In this document: piece after piece, positions 8,154-16,174 of the stretch
Position numbering within the stretch: position 1 is the first letter of the stretch
Layout: each line of letters opens with the position of its first letter
Assembly (NCBI GenBank): GCA_029261815.1
Contig: JAJDAQ010000020.1
Span: 1-38,206, forward strand
Source: Deltaproteobacteria bacterium
GTDB taxonomy: Bacteria; Myxococcota_A; UBA9160; UBA6930
Length of the DNA stretch: 38,206 nt
Direction of reading: 5' to 3'
The notes under the pieces: generated by a model
What the model was told of the DNA's origin: nothing
Database searches by the model: none
Seen by the model: the letters and a program-made list of their open reading frames with translations, nothing else
Made by a program: the position numbers and the translations under genes

Positions 8154-9232
8154 GCCCCGCTGTCCTCACCGTCCCGGCCACACACGGGCCCGCGCCTGGC
8201 GACGAGGCTGGTCCGGACGAGCCGCTGACCACGAAGGAGGGCTGGCGGCGGTTCGTCGACCGTCAGCCCCAGCCACCCGAGTTGCTCTCGGCCGCGGCGC
8301 TGGGCGGGCTGTCCGCCCGCGAGCGCGCCGCCTACGACGACGCCCGCCGCGACTACCACTGCGACCTGCCGCTGGTCAGCACCCCGACGATCCGGCAGGT
8401 GATCACGACGAGCCGGTTGCTGATCCAGCTCAACCGCCACCAGGTCTCCGCCCGACGCGGAGTGATCATCAGCGGGGCGTCGGGCACCGGGAAGACGACC
8501 GCGCTGACCCAGCTCGGGCGCACCCACGAACGCCACACCCGAAAGCGCTATCCCGAAGACCGGTACCGGCTGCCGGTGCTCTACGTCACCGTCCCCCCGG
8601 CAGCAACCCCGCGGATGCTGGCCTGCGAGTTCGCCCGGTTCCTCGGGCTGCCCATCCCGGCTCGGGCGAACATGACCGACATCGTCAACGCCGTCTGCGC
8701 CACCGCCGCGCGCACCCGCGTCGAGCTGGTCTGCATCGACGAGTTGCACAACATCTCGCTGGCCACCCGCGCCGGCGCCGAGGTCTCTGACACCCTCAAG
8801 TACTTCTCCGAACGGCTGCCCGCGACGTTCGTCTACGCCGGCATCGACATCGAACGCGGGGACCTGTTCGCCGGCACCCGCGGCCGCCAGATCGCCGGGC
8901 GGTTCACCGTGCTGCCCGCCGCCCCGTTCGCCTACGGCACCGGTGAGCAGCGCCAGGTCTGGCGGGCGCTGGTCGCGACCCTGGAAGCCATGCTGCGCCT
9001 GCACGCCCACCGCCCGGGCAGCCTGGTCGCGCTGGACGAGTACCTCTACCGGCGCACCGCCGGGATGATCGGCAGCCTGTCGCAGCTGGTGCGCGGCGCG
9101 GCCGTGCTGGCCATCGAGGCCGGCACCGAGACCATCACCCGCGAGCTGCTCGAGGCGGTGCCGGTCGACCACGCCGCCGCCCAGGCCGACCTCATCGCCC
9201 GCCGCGGCCCGCGCCGCGACCCGGCGACCTGA
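8150..9232 (+). CDS. tnsC: TnsC/TniB-type AAA+ ATPase (inner element)
   Basis: 360 residues. TnsC-type regulators polymerise on target DNA and link target selection to the TnsAB transposase. The Walker A motif GASGTGKTT starts at Gly109 with Lys115. Walker B is CIDELHN with Asp197-Glu198. Later LKYFSERLPATFVYAGIDIE and RGRQIAGRF fit the sensor and arginine-finger regions of TniB-type ATPases. The C-terminal MIGSLSQLVRGAAVLAI helix is typical of the family. The ATG at 8150 overlaps the tnsB stop. The next gene, tniQ, starts 12 bp after this stop, so all four genes are probably one transcript. Confidence 0.92.
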   Translation: MSPAVLTVPATHGPAPGDEAGPDEPLTTKEGWRRFVDRQPQPPELLSAAALGGLSARERAAYDDARRDYHCDLPLVSTPTIRQVITTSRLLIQLNRHQVSARRGVIISGASGTGKTTALTQLGRTHERHTRKRYPEDRYRLPVLYVTVPPAATPRMLACEFARFLGLPIPARANMTDIVNAVCATAARTRVELVCIDELHNISLATRAGAEVSDTLKYFSERLPATFVYAGIDIERGDLFAGTRGRQIAGRFTVLPAAPFAYGTGEQRQVWRALVATLEAMLRLHAHRPGSLVALDEYLYRRTAGMIGSLSQLVRGAAVLAIEAGTETITRELLEAVPVDHAAAQADLIARRGPRRDPAT

Positions 9233-9244
9233 CCGGACACGCCG

Positions 9245-10351
9245 ATGCTGCCGGCGCGCCTGCCGATCCCGCTGCCCCCGGCCCGCCACGAGCTGGCCAC
9301 CTCCTACGTCAGCCGGCTCGCCACGGTGCACGGCCTCGGCTTCGCCGAGCTCTGGGCGCAGCTCAGCGCGCCCGAACACCCCGCCACGACCAGGCGCCGG
9401 GTGCTGCCCGAGACCCTGGCCGCGCTCACCGGACGGCCCCGCGCCCAGCTGGCCGGGGCGTTGCCCGAGCTGCGCGACCCGGCCCCGAACTGGGCGTTGT
9501 TCCGCCACGAACCCCAACCCGGCTGCCCGCTCTGCGACGCCCGCCATCCCGGCGGGCCGGTCATCCGGCTGCTGCCCCACCACCGCTACGTCTGCCAGCG
9601 GCATCGGCACTGGATCGGGCCACCCGACATCACCGCCGGCGCCACCCCGCTCGCCGCGCTGCCCGAGATCCTCCGCGCGCAACACCGCCACCTGCGGCTG
9701 CTGCGCCGCCACGGCTGGGCCGCCATCTACGACGCCGTCCTGACCGGGTTTCTGCTCTGCGCGCACCTGTGGACCCCACCCATCGACCCGGACATCGACG
9801 CCTGCTTCCGCTGGGATGAGCGCCTCGACGTGCTCATCGCCGACCCGCTCGCCGACTTCACCGCGTCGCGGTTGTTCGCCGTGGTCTATCCCGAAGCAGT
9901 CGCGCTCGCCGGTGTCCTCGCCCCGGCGTCCTGGCGGCACCTCGCCCACGGTGAGCACCACCAGCGCCAGCGGTTCCTCGCCGAGATCGGCCGCCGCCTC
10001 GGCGGCCCGCCCTACCGGCCCGCTGCCACCAGCGACGCCGTCGAGCACTGGATGAGCTGGGACGCGCCCCGGCCGTCGATCACCCCGCCGCGGACCTACC
10101 TCGACACCCGAGCCCGCTGCTGCAACCGCGTGTTCACCCCCGGCAAGGCCAACCAGGCCCGCCACGACCGCAGCGCCTTCTGGTTCGTCCGCCAACCCGA
10201 CGGCGGGAACGTGATCCTTCACCATCGCCACGTCCGCCCGGTCCTTATCCGACCCTGGTCCCCACCGATGGCGAACACCCAGGGCGCGATCTGGGCCAGC
10301 ACAACGCTGGATCCGGCACCGCAAGCCGATCTCGCCGAATGCGCCACATAA
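9245..10351 (+). CDS. tniQ: TniQ target-selection protein (inner element)
   Basis: 368 residues. TniQ/TnsD proteins choose the insertion site and recruit TnsC. The N-terminal TniQ domain is recognisable (PLPPARHELATSYVSRLATVHGLG), followed by a zinc-finger pattern: Cys94-x2-Cys97 (GCPLC) and Cys117-x2-His120 (YVCQRHRHWIG). The C-terminal half (about 200-368) has ERFLAEIG-like helices and a second pair CC at TRARCCNRVF. No long sequence-specific DNA-binding tail like that of Tn7 TnsD is obvious. Short TniQ proteins of this type often serve flexible or plasmid-directed targeting, which would fit insertion into another transposon. No CRISPR genes accompany it. Confidence 0.88.
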   Translation: MLPARLPIPLPPARHELATSYVSRLATVHGLGFAELWAQLSAPEHPATTRRRVLPETLAALTGRPRAQLAGALPELRDPAPNWALFRHEPQPGCPLCDARHPGGPVIRLLPHHRYVCQRHRHWIGPPDITAGATPLAALPEILRAQHRHLRLLRRHGWAAIYDAVLTGFLLCAHLWTPPIDPDIDACFRWDERLDVLIADPLADFTASRLFAVVYPEAVALAGVLAPASWRHLAHGEHHQRQRFLAEIGRRLGGPPYRPAATSDAVEHWMSWDAPRPSITPPRTYLDTRARCCNRVFTPGKANQARHDRSAFWFVRQPDGGNVILHHRHVRPVLIRPWSPPMANTQGAIWASTTLDPAPQADLAECAT

Positions 10352-10352
10352 A

Positions 10353-10383
10353 GCTGAACAACCAATGCGTCGCACCGTTCAGC
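10353..10383. terminator. hairpin after tniQ of inner element
   Basis: Inverted repeat GCTGAAC (10353-10359) and GTTCAGC (10377-10383) directly after the TAA stop. It may end the operon transcript or be part of a transposase-binding site. There is no T-run after it. Confidence 0.35.
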
Positions 10384-10427
10384 CATAATTGGCACACCCC
10401 AGGTCGGCGCTCTGCACGGTCGCCACG

Positions 10428-10444
10428 TTCGGCCGGACAGGACA
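10428..10444 (-). repeat. right tip of inner transposon
   Basis: TTCGGCCGGACAGGACA, the inverse of the left tip at 5209-5225 with one mismatch. Including the next bases inward, 21 of 24 positions match. It is followed by the duplicated CGAGC (10445-10449). Confidence 0.92.
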
Positions 10445-10449
10445 CGAGC

Positions 10450-10535
10450 CATCGTCGGCGTGTCTGAGCCATTTGGCTGTCTCTGTCACTAAGGTGAGCC
10501 ACGTCCTTGCTGGTGATCTTGGCTGGAGTCGTTGA
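10450..10535. promoter_or_regulatory. resumed left end and leader of outer transposon
   Basis: Continuation of the outer element's left end. GAGCCA is repeated as CTGAGCCATT (from 10464) and GTGAGCCACG (from 10494), with a third copy (CCGAGCCATC) recreated once the inner element is removed. The same word occurs inverted near both right ends, so these look like TnsB-binding sites of the outer system. The tnsA2 promoter should lie here. Confidence 0.5.
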
Positions 10536-11279
10536 GTGGGTGGTTCGCTGCCACTGGGCCGTGCGTCGCTCACCGAGGAGTTCGCCGTGTCCTTCCTGGA
10601 CGTCGATGGCCGTCGACGTGGTGAGCCATTGGCGTCGCACTGGACGGTGCCGTTCGAGCGGGTGCTCCCGGTCCGGGAGTTCGGTTCGTACCGGGGCAAG
10701 CGCAGTTTCTCGGGCCTGTGGTGGTCGTGCACGATCTCCGATCACGTCGGTTACGAGTCCTGGCTGGAACGGGACCAGGTGATGGCCTTGGATTTCGACC
10801 CCGCCGTCGTGGGGCTGTCCTCACAGCCGTTTCGGCTGTCGTGGCAAGACGGCGGGCGGACCCGCTCGCACACGCCGGATTACTTCGCCCGGCTACGCGA
10901 TGGGACCGGCGTGGTGGTGGACGTCCGGGCCGATGACCGGATCGAGCCCGAGGACGCGGCGGCGTTCGCGGCCATGGCGCAGGCGTGCGAATCGGTCGGC
11001 TGGCAGTTCCGTCGGGTCGGCGCCATGCCCGCCGCGCGGACCGCGAACCTGCGGTGGTTGGCGGGCTATCGCCATCCCCGCTGCCTGCACGCGGGCCGGG
11101 CGGCGGATCTGCAACGGGTGTTCGCGGAATCGCTTCCGTTGCTGGATGGCGCGCGGCGCGTCGGGGACCCGATCGCGGTGTTGCCGACGCTATTCCATCT
11201 GCTGTGGAGCCATGTCCTGAAGACCGATCTGGACTCCGCTCCCCTGTCCGCATCCTCGCTGGTGCGGTGTCGCTCATGA
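10536..11279 (+). CDS. tnsA: TnsA-like transposon endonuclease (outer element)
   Basis: 247 residues, homologous along its length to the protein at 5320-6102 but clearly diverged. Core motifs are VGYESWLERD (Glu74/Glu78), SSQPF, HTPDYF (Asp115) and VVVDVRADDRI, with Arg131 where Tn7 TnsA has Lys. The C-terminal RRVGDPIAVLPTLFHLLW block is nearly the same as in the inner protein. It would nick the 5' ends of the outer element, which has different tips from the inner one. The start at GTG 10536 is tentative, with no strong ribosome site. The stop overlaps the tnsB2 ATG by 4 bp. Confidence 0.86.
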   Translation: MGGSLPLGRASLTEEFAVSFLDVDGRRRGEPLASHWTVPFERVLPVREFGSYRGKRSFSGLWWSCTISDHVGYESWLERDQVMALDFDPAVVGLSSQPFRLSWQDGGRTRSHTPDYFARLRDGTGVVVDVRADDRIEPEDAAAFAAMAQACESVGWQFRRVGAMPAARTANLRWLAGYRHPRCLHAGRAADLQRVFAESLPLLDGARRVGDPIAVLPTLFHLLWSHVLKTDLDSAPLSASSLVRCRS

Positions 11280-13369
11280 CGGTGTCTCGGCCGCGGCTGC
11301 TTCAGGCCGGGGATGACATCGTGCTTCGCGGCGAGCTGCACGGTGTCGAGGCGGTGTCCGGCACCGAGGTTCGGCTGGTGAACGTGATCGGCGCGGTGTC
11401 GGTGGTGCCGCTCGCGGCGGTGCTGAGCGATCCCACTTTCGCGTTGGCGCCCGGCGGCCGGGACACGGCCCCGTTGCCGCCGTCAGGGCTGTTGGATGGC
11501 GTGCCGGAGACCGTGGCCGAGCAGGCTCGCTGGTGGGAGCGGCATATCGTGGAGATCCTCACCGGCCTCCCACCCGAACACGAGCCGATGGCAACGGTGA
11601 GGCCGGAGTACGACCCGCGCCGGGTTTCGTTGCGACAGCGGGAACTCGCCAAGGTCGCCGAACTGCAGGCGACAGGGCACAAGGTCAGCTTCCCGACGGT
11701 GAAGCGGCTGCGGCTTGCCTACGAGAAGGAGGGCCTGTGGGGGCTGGTTGACCAGCGGGTGGCCAGGCCCAGCCGGCCAACCGGGCGGGTCGATGACTGT
11801 GTCGTCGCGGCGACCCGGCGGGCGATCGCCGAGGAGACCGACCGTTCCACCGGAACCGTCGCCCGGCTGCGGCGCAAGGTCGCCCAGATCCTGGAGGCCG
11901 GTCACGGCGCCGAAGCGCCTCCGCTGCCGTCCGAGCGCACGTTCTATCGGCTGGTGGGGCGTCTGTCCCAGGGCCAGCACACGTTCGGTTCGGCCAAGAC
12001 CCGGCGCTCGGCGGCCAAGCCGCCGGACGGGCCGTTCGGGTCGGTGACCGCGCTCCGGCCCGGGGAGTGGACGCAGATCGACTCCACCCCGATCGATGTT
12101 CGAGTCATCCTGGACACCGGCGTGGTCGATCGGGCCGAGCTGACCTGGATCATCGACCTGGCGACGCGCACCATCCCGGCCGCTGTGCTGCGGCCGACCA
12201 CCAAGGCCGTCGACGCGGCGGTGCTGCTGGCCCGCACACTCACGCCGGAACCGATGCGGCCGGGCTGGGTAGACGCCCTGAAGATGTCGCGATCAGTGCT
12301 GCCGCACCGGCGGCTGACCGAGGTGGACGAGCGGCTGAAGCACGCGGCGGCCAGACCGGTGATCGTCCCGGAGACGATCGTCTGCGACCACGGAAACGCC
12401 TACATCTCGCAGACGTTCCGGTCGGCCTGCCGGGCGATGGGCATCAATTTCCAGCCCACCCACAAGGGCTCGCCCTGGGAGAAGGGCACGGTCGAAACGA
12501 GTTTCAACGCGGTCGGCACGCTGTTCGCCCAGTACGTCGCCGGCTACGTCGGCTCCAGCGTCGAGCGCCGGGGTGAGAAGGCCGAGCGGGACGCGGTCTG
12601 GTCGATCGTCGAACTTCAGGAGCTCCTGGACGAATGGATCGTCACAACCTGGCAGAACCGGCCCCACAGCGGGCTGCGGCACCCCGTCACCCCGGACAAG
12701 GCGCTGACGCCCAACGAGCAGTACGCCGCCCTGGTCGAGGTCGCCGGCTACGTCCCTGTCCCGTTGGGCGCCAACGACTACGTCGAACTGCTACCGGTGT
12801 CGTGGAACGCGATCAATAAATACGGCATCAAGCTGCACAAACGCACCTACGACTGCAAGGCGCTCAACCCCTACCGCCGCCAGCACTCCGGCGTCGAGCG
12901 CAAGAAGGGGTTGTGGGAAGTCCACTACGACCCCTACGACGTCACCCGGATCTGGGTCCGCAACCACCACGACGGCGGATGGATCACCGTTCCCTGGAAG
13001 CATCTGCGCAGCACCCCAACCCCATTCGGCGAGCTGGCCTGGCAGCACGCCCGCGCGGTGCTGGCCCGGCGAGGGCAGGACACGGCCACCGAAGCCGAGA
13101 TCGCGCAAGCCGCCGCCGACCTGCTGGACAGAGCCGAACACGGCCCCGACAAGGACCGGGAGATGACCGGGAGGGATCGCCGAGTCGTTGGGCGCACCCG
13201 CGCCACCACCACACCGAGCGGACCACGTCCCTCGGCGCTACCTGATGACGAGCCGGAGCCCCAACCACCCGCCCCCAACGAGCAGGACGAAGCCGAGGAA
13301 CCGGCGGCGAAGGTCATTCCGCTGCCCGTGTTCGACGCCCGCAAGGAGGCCGAGCAGTGGCGATTCTGA
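11276..13369 (+). CDS. tnsB: TnsB/TniA-type DDE transposase (outer element)
   Basis: 697 residues from ATG 11276. Same domain order as the inner transposase: an N-terminal beta-rich part, an HTH region (LRQRELAKVAELQATGHKVSF then a GLWGLVDQR block), a catalytic core and a C-terminal barrel. The triad is Asp269 (QIDSTPID), Asp371 (VCDHGNAY) and Glu407 (GTVETSFN), with D-x35-E spacing. The DNA-binding N-terminal third differs most from the inner protein, matching the different terminal repeats. The tail ends in AKVIPLPVFDARKEAEQW, again resembling the inner protein's tail. It overlaps tnsC2 by 13 bp. Confidence 0.93.
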   Translation: MTVSRPRLLQAGDDIVLRGELHGVEAVSGTEVRLVNVIGAVSVVPLAAVLSDPTFALAPGGRDTAPLPPSGLLDGVPETVAEQARWWERHIVEILTGLPPEHEPMATVRPEYDPRRVSLRQRELAKVAELQATGHKVSFPTVKRLRLAYEKEGLWGLVDQRVARPSRPTGRVDDCVVAATRRAIAEETDRSTGTVARLRRKVAQILEAGHGAEAPPLPSERTFYRLVGRLSQGQHTFGSAKTRRSAAKPPDGPFGSVTALRPGEWTQIDSTPIDVRVILDTGVVDRAELTWIIDLATRTIPAAVLRPTTKAVDAAVLLARTLTPEPMRPGWVDALKMSRSVLPHRRLTEVDERLKHAAARPVIVPETIVCDHGNAYISQTFRSACRAMGINFQPTHKGSPWEKGTVETSFNAVGTLFAQYVAGYVGSSVERRGEKAERDAVWSIVELQELLDEWIVTTWQNRPHSGLRHPVTPDKALTPNEQYAALVEVAGYVPVPLGANDYVELLPVSWNAINKYGIKLHKRTYDCKALNPYRRQHSGVERKKGLWEVHYDPYDVTRIWVRNHHDGGWITVPWKHLRSTPTPFGELAWQHARAVLARRGQDTATEAEIAQAAADLLDRAEHGPDKDREMTGRDRRVVGRTRATTTPSGPRPSALPDDEPEPQPPAPNEQDEAEEPAAKVIPLPVFDARKEAEQWRF

Positions 13370-14379
13370 CCCAGGTCAGGCAGCTCGAAGATCGCCGCCA
13401 GCCCACCACCACCCTGGAGGGATGGCGCCGCTTCATCGACACCGACCCGGCCGAGTTCGAGTTGCTGCCCGACGATGACTGGGCGGCACTGTCCGACCAC
13501 GAACGGGTCGACTACAACGAGGCCCGGATCGCCCACCACGCCGAGCTCGTGGTGGTCACGACGTCGGCGATCCAGGAAATCACCAACGAGGGCCGGCTGC
13601 TGACGCTGATGAACCAGCGGGAGAACGGCGCCCGACGCGGTTTGATCGTCTCCGGCGGCGCGGCCACCGGCAAAACCACCGCGATCAAACAGCTCGGCCG
13701 ATTCCACGAGCTGCGCACCCGCCGCCGGTTGCCCGGCTCCGACCGCATCCCAGTGGTCTACGTGACCGCCCCTCCCAAGGGATCACCGCGCAAGTTGGCG
13801 ATGGAGTTTGCTCGGTTCCTCGGCCTGCCACCGGTGTCATCCCGGGCCAACGCCACCGACATCGCCGACGCGGTCTGCCAGATCCTGATCGATGCCCGCT
13901 GCGACATCGTCGTGGTCGACGAGCTCCACAACATCAACATGGCCACCACCGCCGGTGAGGACCACTCCGACCACATGAAGTACTTCACCGAGCACCTACC
14001 GGCGACGTTCATCTACGCCGGCATCGAGGTCGAACGCTCCGGGCTATTCACCGGGGTGCGGGGCAAGCAACTCGCCGGCCGCTGCGCCCTGATCAGCACC
14101 GGCCCGTTCCCCTACCACGACGAGTGGAGACAACTCGTCGCCGGCATGGAAACCACACTGCGGCTGCACCGCCACGATCCCGGCTCGCTGGTCGCCCTGG
14201 CGAAGTACCTGCACCAGCGCACCGGAGGGATGATCGGCAGCCTGTCCCACCTCATCCGAGCCTCAGCCATCCGGGCCATCCTGTCCGGCACCGAAGCCGT
14301 CACCGAGAACCTGATGGACAAGGTCCGCATCGACCACGCCGCCGAGTCCTCCGCCCGGCGCGCCAGCTCCGGCCGGTGA
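13357..14379 (+). CDS. tnsC: TnsC/TniB-type AAA+ ATPase (outer element)
   Basis: 340 residues from GTG 13357, which has AAGGAGG 7 bp upstream inside the end of tnsB2. Walker A is GGAATGKTT from Gly100 (Lys106). Walker B is VVVDELHN. The MKYFTEHLPATFIYAGIEVE and RGKQLAGRC blocks and the GMIGSLSHLIRASAIRAI helix match the inner ATPase closely. It would bridge target DNA and the outer TnsAB. Its GTGA overlap with tniQ2 indicates coupled translation. Confidence 0.92.
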   Translation: MAILTQVRQLEDRRQPTTTLEGWRRFIDTDPAEFELLPDDDWAALSDHERVDYNEARIAHHAELVVVTTSAIQEITNEGRLLTLMNQRENGARRGLIVSGGAATGKTTAIKQLGRFHELRTRRRLPGSDRIPVVYVTAPPKGSPRKLAMEFARFLGLPPVSSRANATDIADAVCQILIDARCDIVVVDELHNINMATTAGEDHSDHMKYFTEHLPATFIYAGIEVERSGLFTGVRGKQLAGRCALISTGPFPYHDEWRQLVAGMETTLRLHRHDPGSLVALAKYLHQRTGGMIGSLSHLIRASAIRAILSGTEAVTENLMDKVRIDHAAESSARRASSGR

Positions 14380-15314
14380 CCCGCCCGCGGCCTCGATGGC
14401 CGGCGCCTCCTCTCCAACGGCTACCTCGCGCCGCAAAACCGGTCAGCGACGAAACCCTCGCCTCATTCCTTGACCGATTGGCCAAGGTGAACCACCTGGA
14501 CCGATCCGACCTACGTAAACATCTGGACCCGCACCGATCGGCCACCACCAAAACCACAATCGTCACCGTCGAGTCCCTCGCGGAAGCCACCGAGCTACCC
14601 GCCCTCGGGCTCCTGCACGCCCTGCCCGACCTACGACGCCAAGCAGGGCTGACCAACGCGACACCCTTCCGCGGCCGCACCCTGCCCCTGGCCCCCAACT
14701 CGATTCGCCCCGCCTGCCGTCGCTGCATCGCTGTGAAGAACATCCGGTGGCCCGTCCGCGTCTGGATGCGCCACGACCACAACGTCTGCCTACAACACGG
14801 GCTCTGGATCGGTCCCGGACCAGCCACGATCGAAGACCAGCGAGAAGTCAGCGAAGAAATCCGTGCCGCGCAACAGCGCCACAACCGACTCATCCGTCGT
14901 TACGGCAGGCGCGCCGTCCACGACGCCTTCACCACCGCCCGGCGAACATCGAACAGCTGGGAACAACGCGGCGACTGCCCCAGCGGGCGAAGAAGACGCC
15001 ACCGCGAAGTCAGCGGCCGCCCGCCCTCAAGTGCGATCGTCGACTACCAGCTCATCCAATACCCCGGCATCATCGCCCTCACCAGCATCTTCCTCTCGCC
15101 CCACTACCAACATCTCGCCAACGGCGGTCATCTAGGCCAGTTCCACACCCAAGTCCGCCAGAGCGCGATCCCAGACCTCCAGGTCTGCCTCACGCGCGAC
15201 CTGATGACGTGGACCCAGCGACATCACGAATTCAAGATCAAAGTTCGTGCGCCGGGGGCCGTCGCCTTCCTGCAACCCTTCGAAACCGCCGGACCACAAC
15301 GATCACTGCCGTGA
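14376..15314 (+). CDS. tniQ: TniQ target-selection protein (outer element)
   Basis: 312 residues if started at GTG 14376, which overlaps the tnsC2 stop (GTGA). A zinc-finger pattern like the inner TniQ is present: Cys114-x2-Cys117 (ACRRC), then Cys138-x2-His141 (NVCLQHGLWIG). The N-terminal TniQ signature is weaker (VSDETLASFLDRLAKVNHL). It is about 55 residues shorter than the inner TniQ and lacks part of the usual N-terminal strand before SDETLASFL, so either the true start differs or the domain is eroded. The stop is one base before the proximal end-like repeat at 15316. Confidence 0.8.
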   Translation: MTRPRPRWPAPPLQRLPRAAKPVSDETLASFLDRLAKVNHLDRSDLRKHLDPHRSATTKTTIVTVESLAEATELPALGLLHALPDLRRQAGLTNATPFRGRTLPLAPNSIRPACRRCIAVKNIRWPVRVWMRHDHNVCLQHGLWIGPGPATIEDQREVSEEIRAAQQRHNRLIRRYGRRAVHDAFTTARRTSNSWEQRGDCPSGRRRRHREVSGRPPSSAIVDYQLIQYPGIIALTSIFLSPHYQHLANGGHLGQFHTQVRQSAIPDLQVCLTRDLMTWTQRHHEFKIKVRAPGAVAFLQPFETAGPQRSLP

Positions 15315-15315
15315 T

Positions 15316-15343
15316 CGTGGCTCGCATCGACTGGCAACAGACA
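15316..15343 (-). repeat. proximal right-end-like sequence of outer transposon
   Basis: Read inverted, this begins TGTCTGTTGCCAGTCGATGC and continues with GAGCCAC. It matches the rejoined left end of the outer element at 22 of 31 positions, including the GAGCCA word. The following five bases are CTTGT, not CGCGC, so this end was not the one used in the present insertion. Confidence 0.65.
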
Positions 15344-15452
15344 CTTGTCGTGTCCCAGCGAGGTTTGTCCGAGTCCTACTGATGTTGATCAGCGTCCGCT
15401 CGGCATGTGTGACACGCTCGACGAGGGAACGGATCCTCCGGAAGGGCTGCCG

Positions 15453-16007
15453 ATGTCAGAGCCGGAGCAGCACCCAGCGAACTGGCCGGCCTGGGCCACC
15501 GAGCCCATCACCGTCGTCAACCACGACCCAGCCTGGCTCCAGCAGGGCGCCTATGAGCGCGACCAGCTCCAACAGCTCCTCGCGCCCTGGCTCACCGACG
15601 ACGTCGAACACGTCGGTTCGACCGCCGTCCCCGGCCTCGCCGCCAAACCGATCATCGACCTGCAGGCCCCGATTCACGATCTCGCCGACGCCGAGACGAT
15701 CGCATCCGTCCTCGCTCCGCACGGCTGGCACTACGTCCCGCCCGAGCTCGACCAACGAGCCCACCGACGGTTCTTCGTCAAGGTCGTCCACGATCGTCGC
15801 GCGGCGCACCTGCACCTGATGACCACCGCGAGCGCACGATGGCGCCAGCAGCTCGCCTTCCGCGACGCCCTCCGCGCCAACCCCGATCTCGTCCGCGCCT
15901 ACGCCCAGCTCAAGCACGAGCTCGCCCGCCGCCACGAAGACGATCGCGAGGCCTACACCGCCGGCAAGCAGCGCTTCGTCGACAACGTCCTCGCGCTCAC
16001 GGCTTGA
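15453..16007 (+). CDS. GrpB/UPF0157 family protein, transposon cargo
   Basis: 184 residues from ATG 15453, with GAAGG 8 bp upstream. The GrpB family has a nucleotidyltransferase-like fold. Its signature is seen at residues 52-70: VEHVGSTAVPGLAAKPIIDL. A second conserved part, RRFFVKVVHDRRAAHLHL and FRDALRANPDLVRAYAQLKHELA, follows. The substrate is not known; the fold suggests transfer to a nucleotide-like or small-molecule substrate. It lies between the two right-end sequences of the outer element and is the only non-transposition gene in it, so it is probably captured cargo. No promoter of its own is clear. Confidence 0.85.
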   Translation: MSEPEQHPANWPAWATEPITVVNHDPAWLQQGAYERDQLQQLLAPWLTDDVEHVGSTAVPGLAAKPIIDLQAPIHDLADAETIASVLAPHGWHYVPPELDQRAHRRFFVKVVHDRRAAHLHLMTTASARWRQQLAFRDALRANPDLVRAYAQLKHELARRHEDDREAYTAGKQRFVDNVLALTA

Positions 16008-16088
16008 CCAAGCCCCGGCAGCGAGGTCCCTTACCAATCCGGGACGCCCTGAGCTGGGCTACTAATGACCCGGCCACGAAACGCCCAC

Positions 16089-16146
16089 TTGGCTCAAGTT
16101 GGGTGGCAGTGGCGTCTCCTGGCGTTTGCCACTCAACTTGAGCCAA
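16089..16146. repeat. 20-bp inverted repeat near outer right end
   Basis: Arms 16089-16108 and 16127-16146 pair at 19 of 20 positions around an 18-base loop. The outer 13 bases are TTGGCTCAAGTTG and its exact complement. It contains GAGCCA, the word repeated in the left end, so a pair of TnsB sites is likely. As a strong stem 80 bp after the GrpB gene it could also terminate transcription. Confidence 0.6.
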
Positions 16147-16174
16147 CGCAGCTCGGAGCCCGCCTATTGGATCA

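Larger units (their letters stand above)
5209..10444. mobile_element. inner Tn7-like transposon, complete
   Basis: A 5236-bp element with TGT/ACA termini. The left tip TGTCCTGTCCGGCTGAA (5209-5225) and the inverted right tip (10428-10444) match at 16 of 17 positions. CGAGC is duplicated at 5204-5208 and 10445-10449. It holds one uninterrupted tnsA-tnsB-tnsC-tniQ operon and no cargo. Intact ends, an intact target duplication and open frames suggest it arrived after the outer element and may still be active. Confidence 0.92.

Noticed and set aside
7739..10375. 878-codon open frame on the minus strand across tnsB1, tnsC1 and tniQ1
   Set aside because: Mirror frame of high-GC genes. It crosses three well-supported genes and its protein is Gly/Arg/Asp-rich without any domain.
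5320..15314. A single Tn7-CRISPR (CAST) system
   Set aside because: There are no cas genes and no repeat-spacer array in the window. Each module has an ordinary TniQ and its own ends.
15316..15343. The proximal end as the true right boundary of the present outer insertion
   Set aside because: The five bases after it (CTTGT) do not match the left flank (CGCGC), while those after 16193 do.
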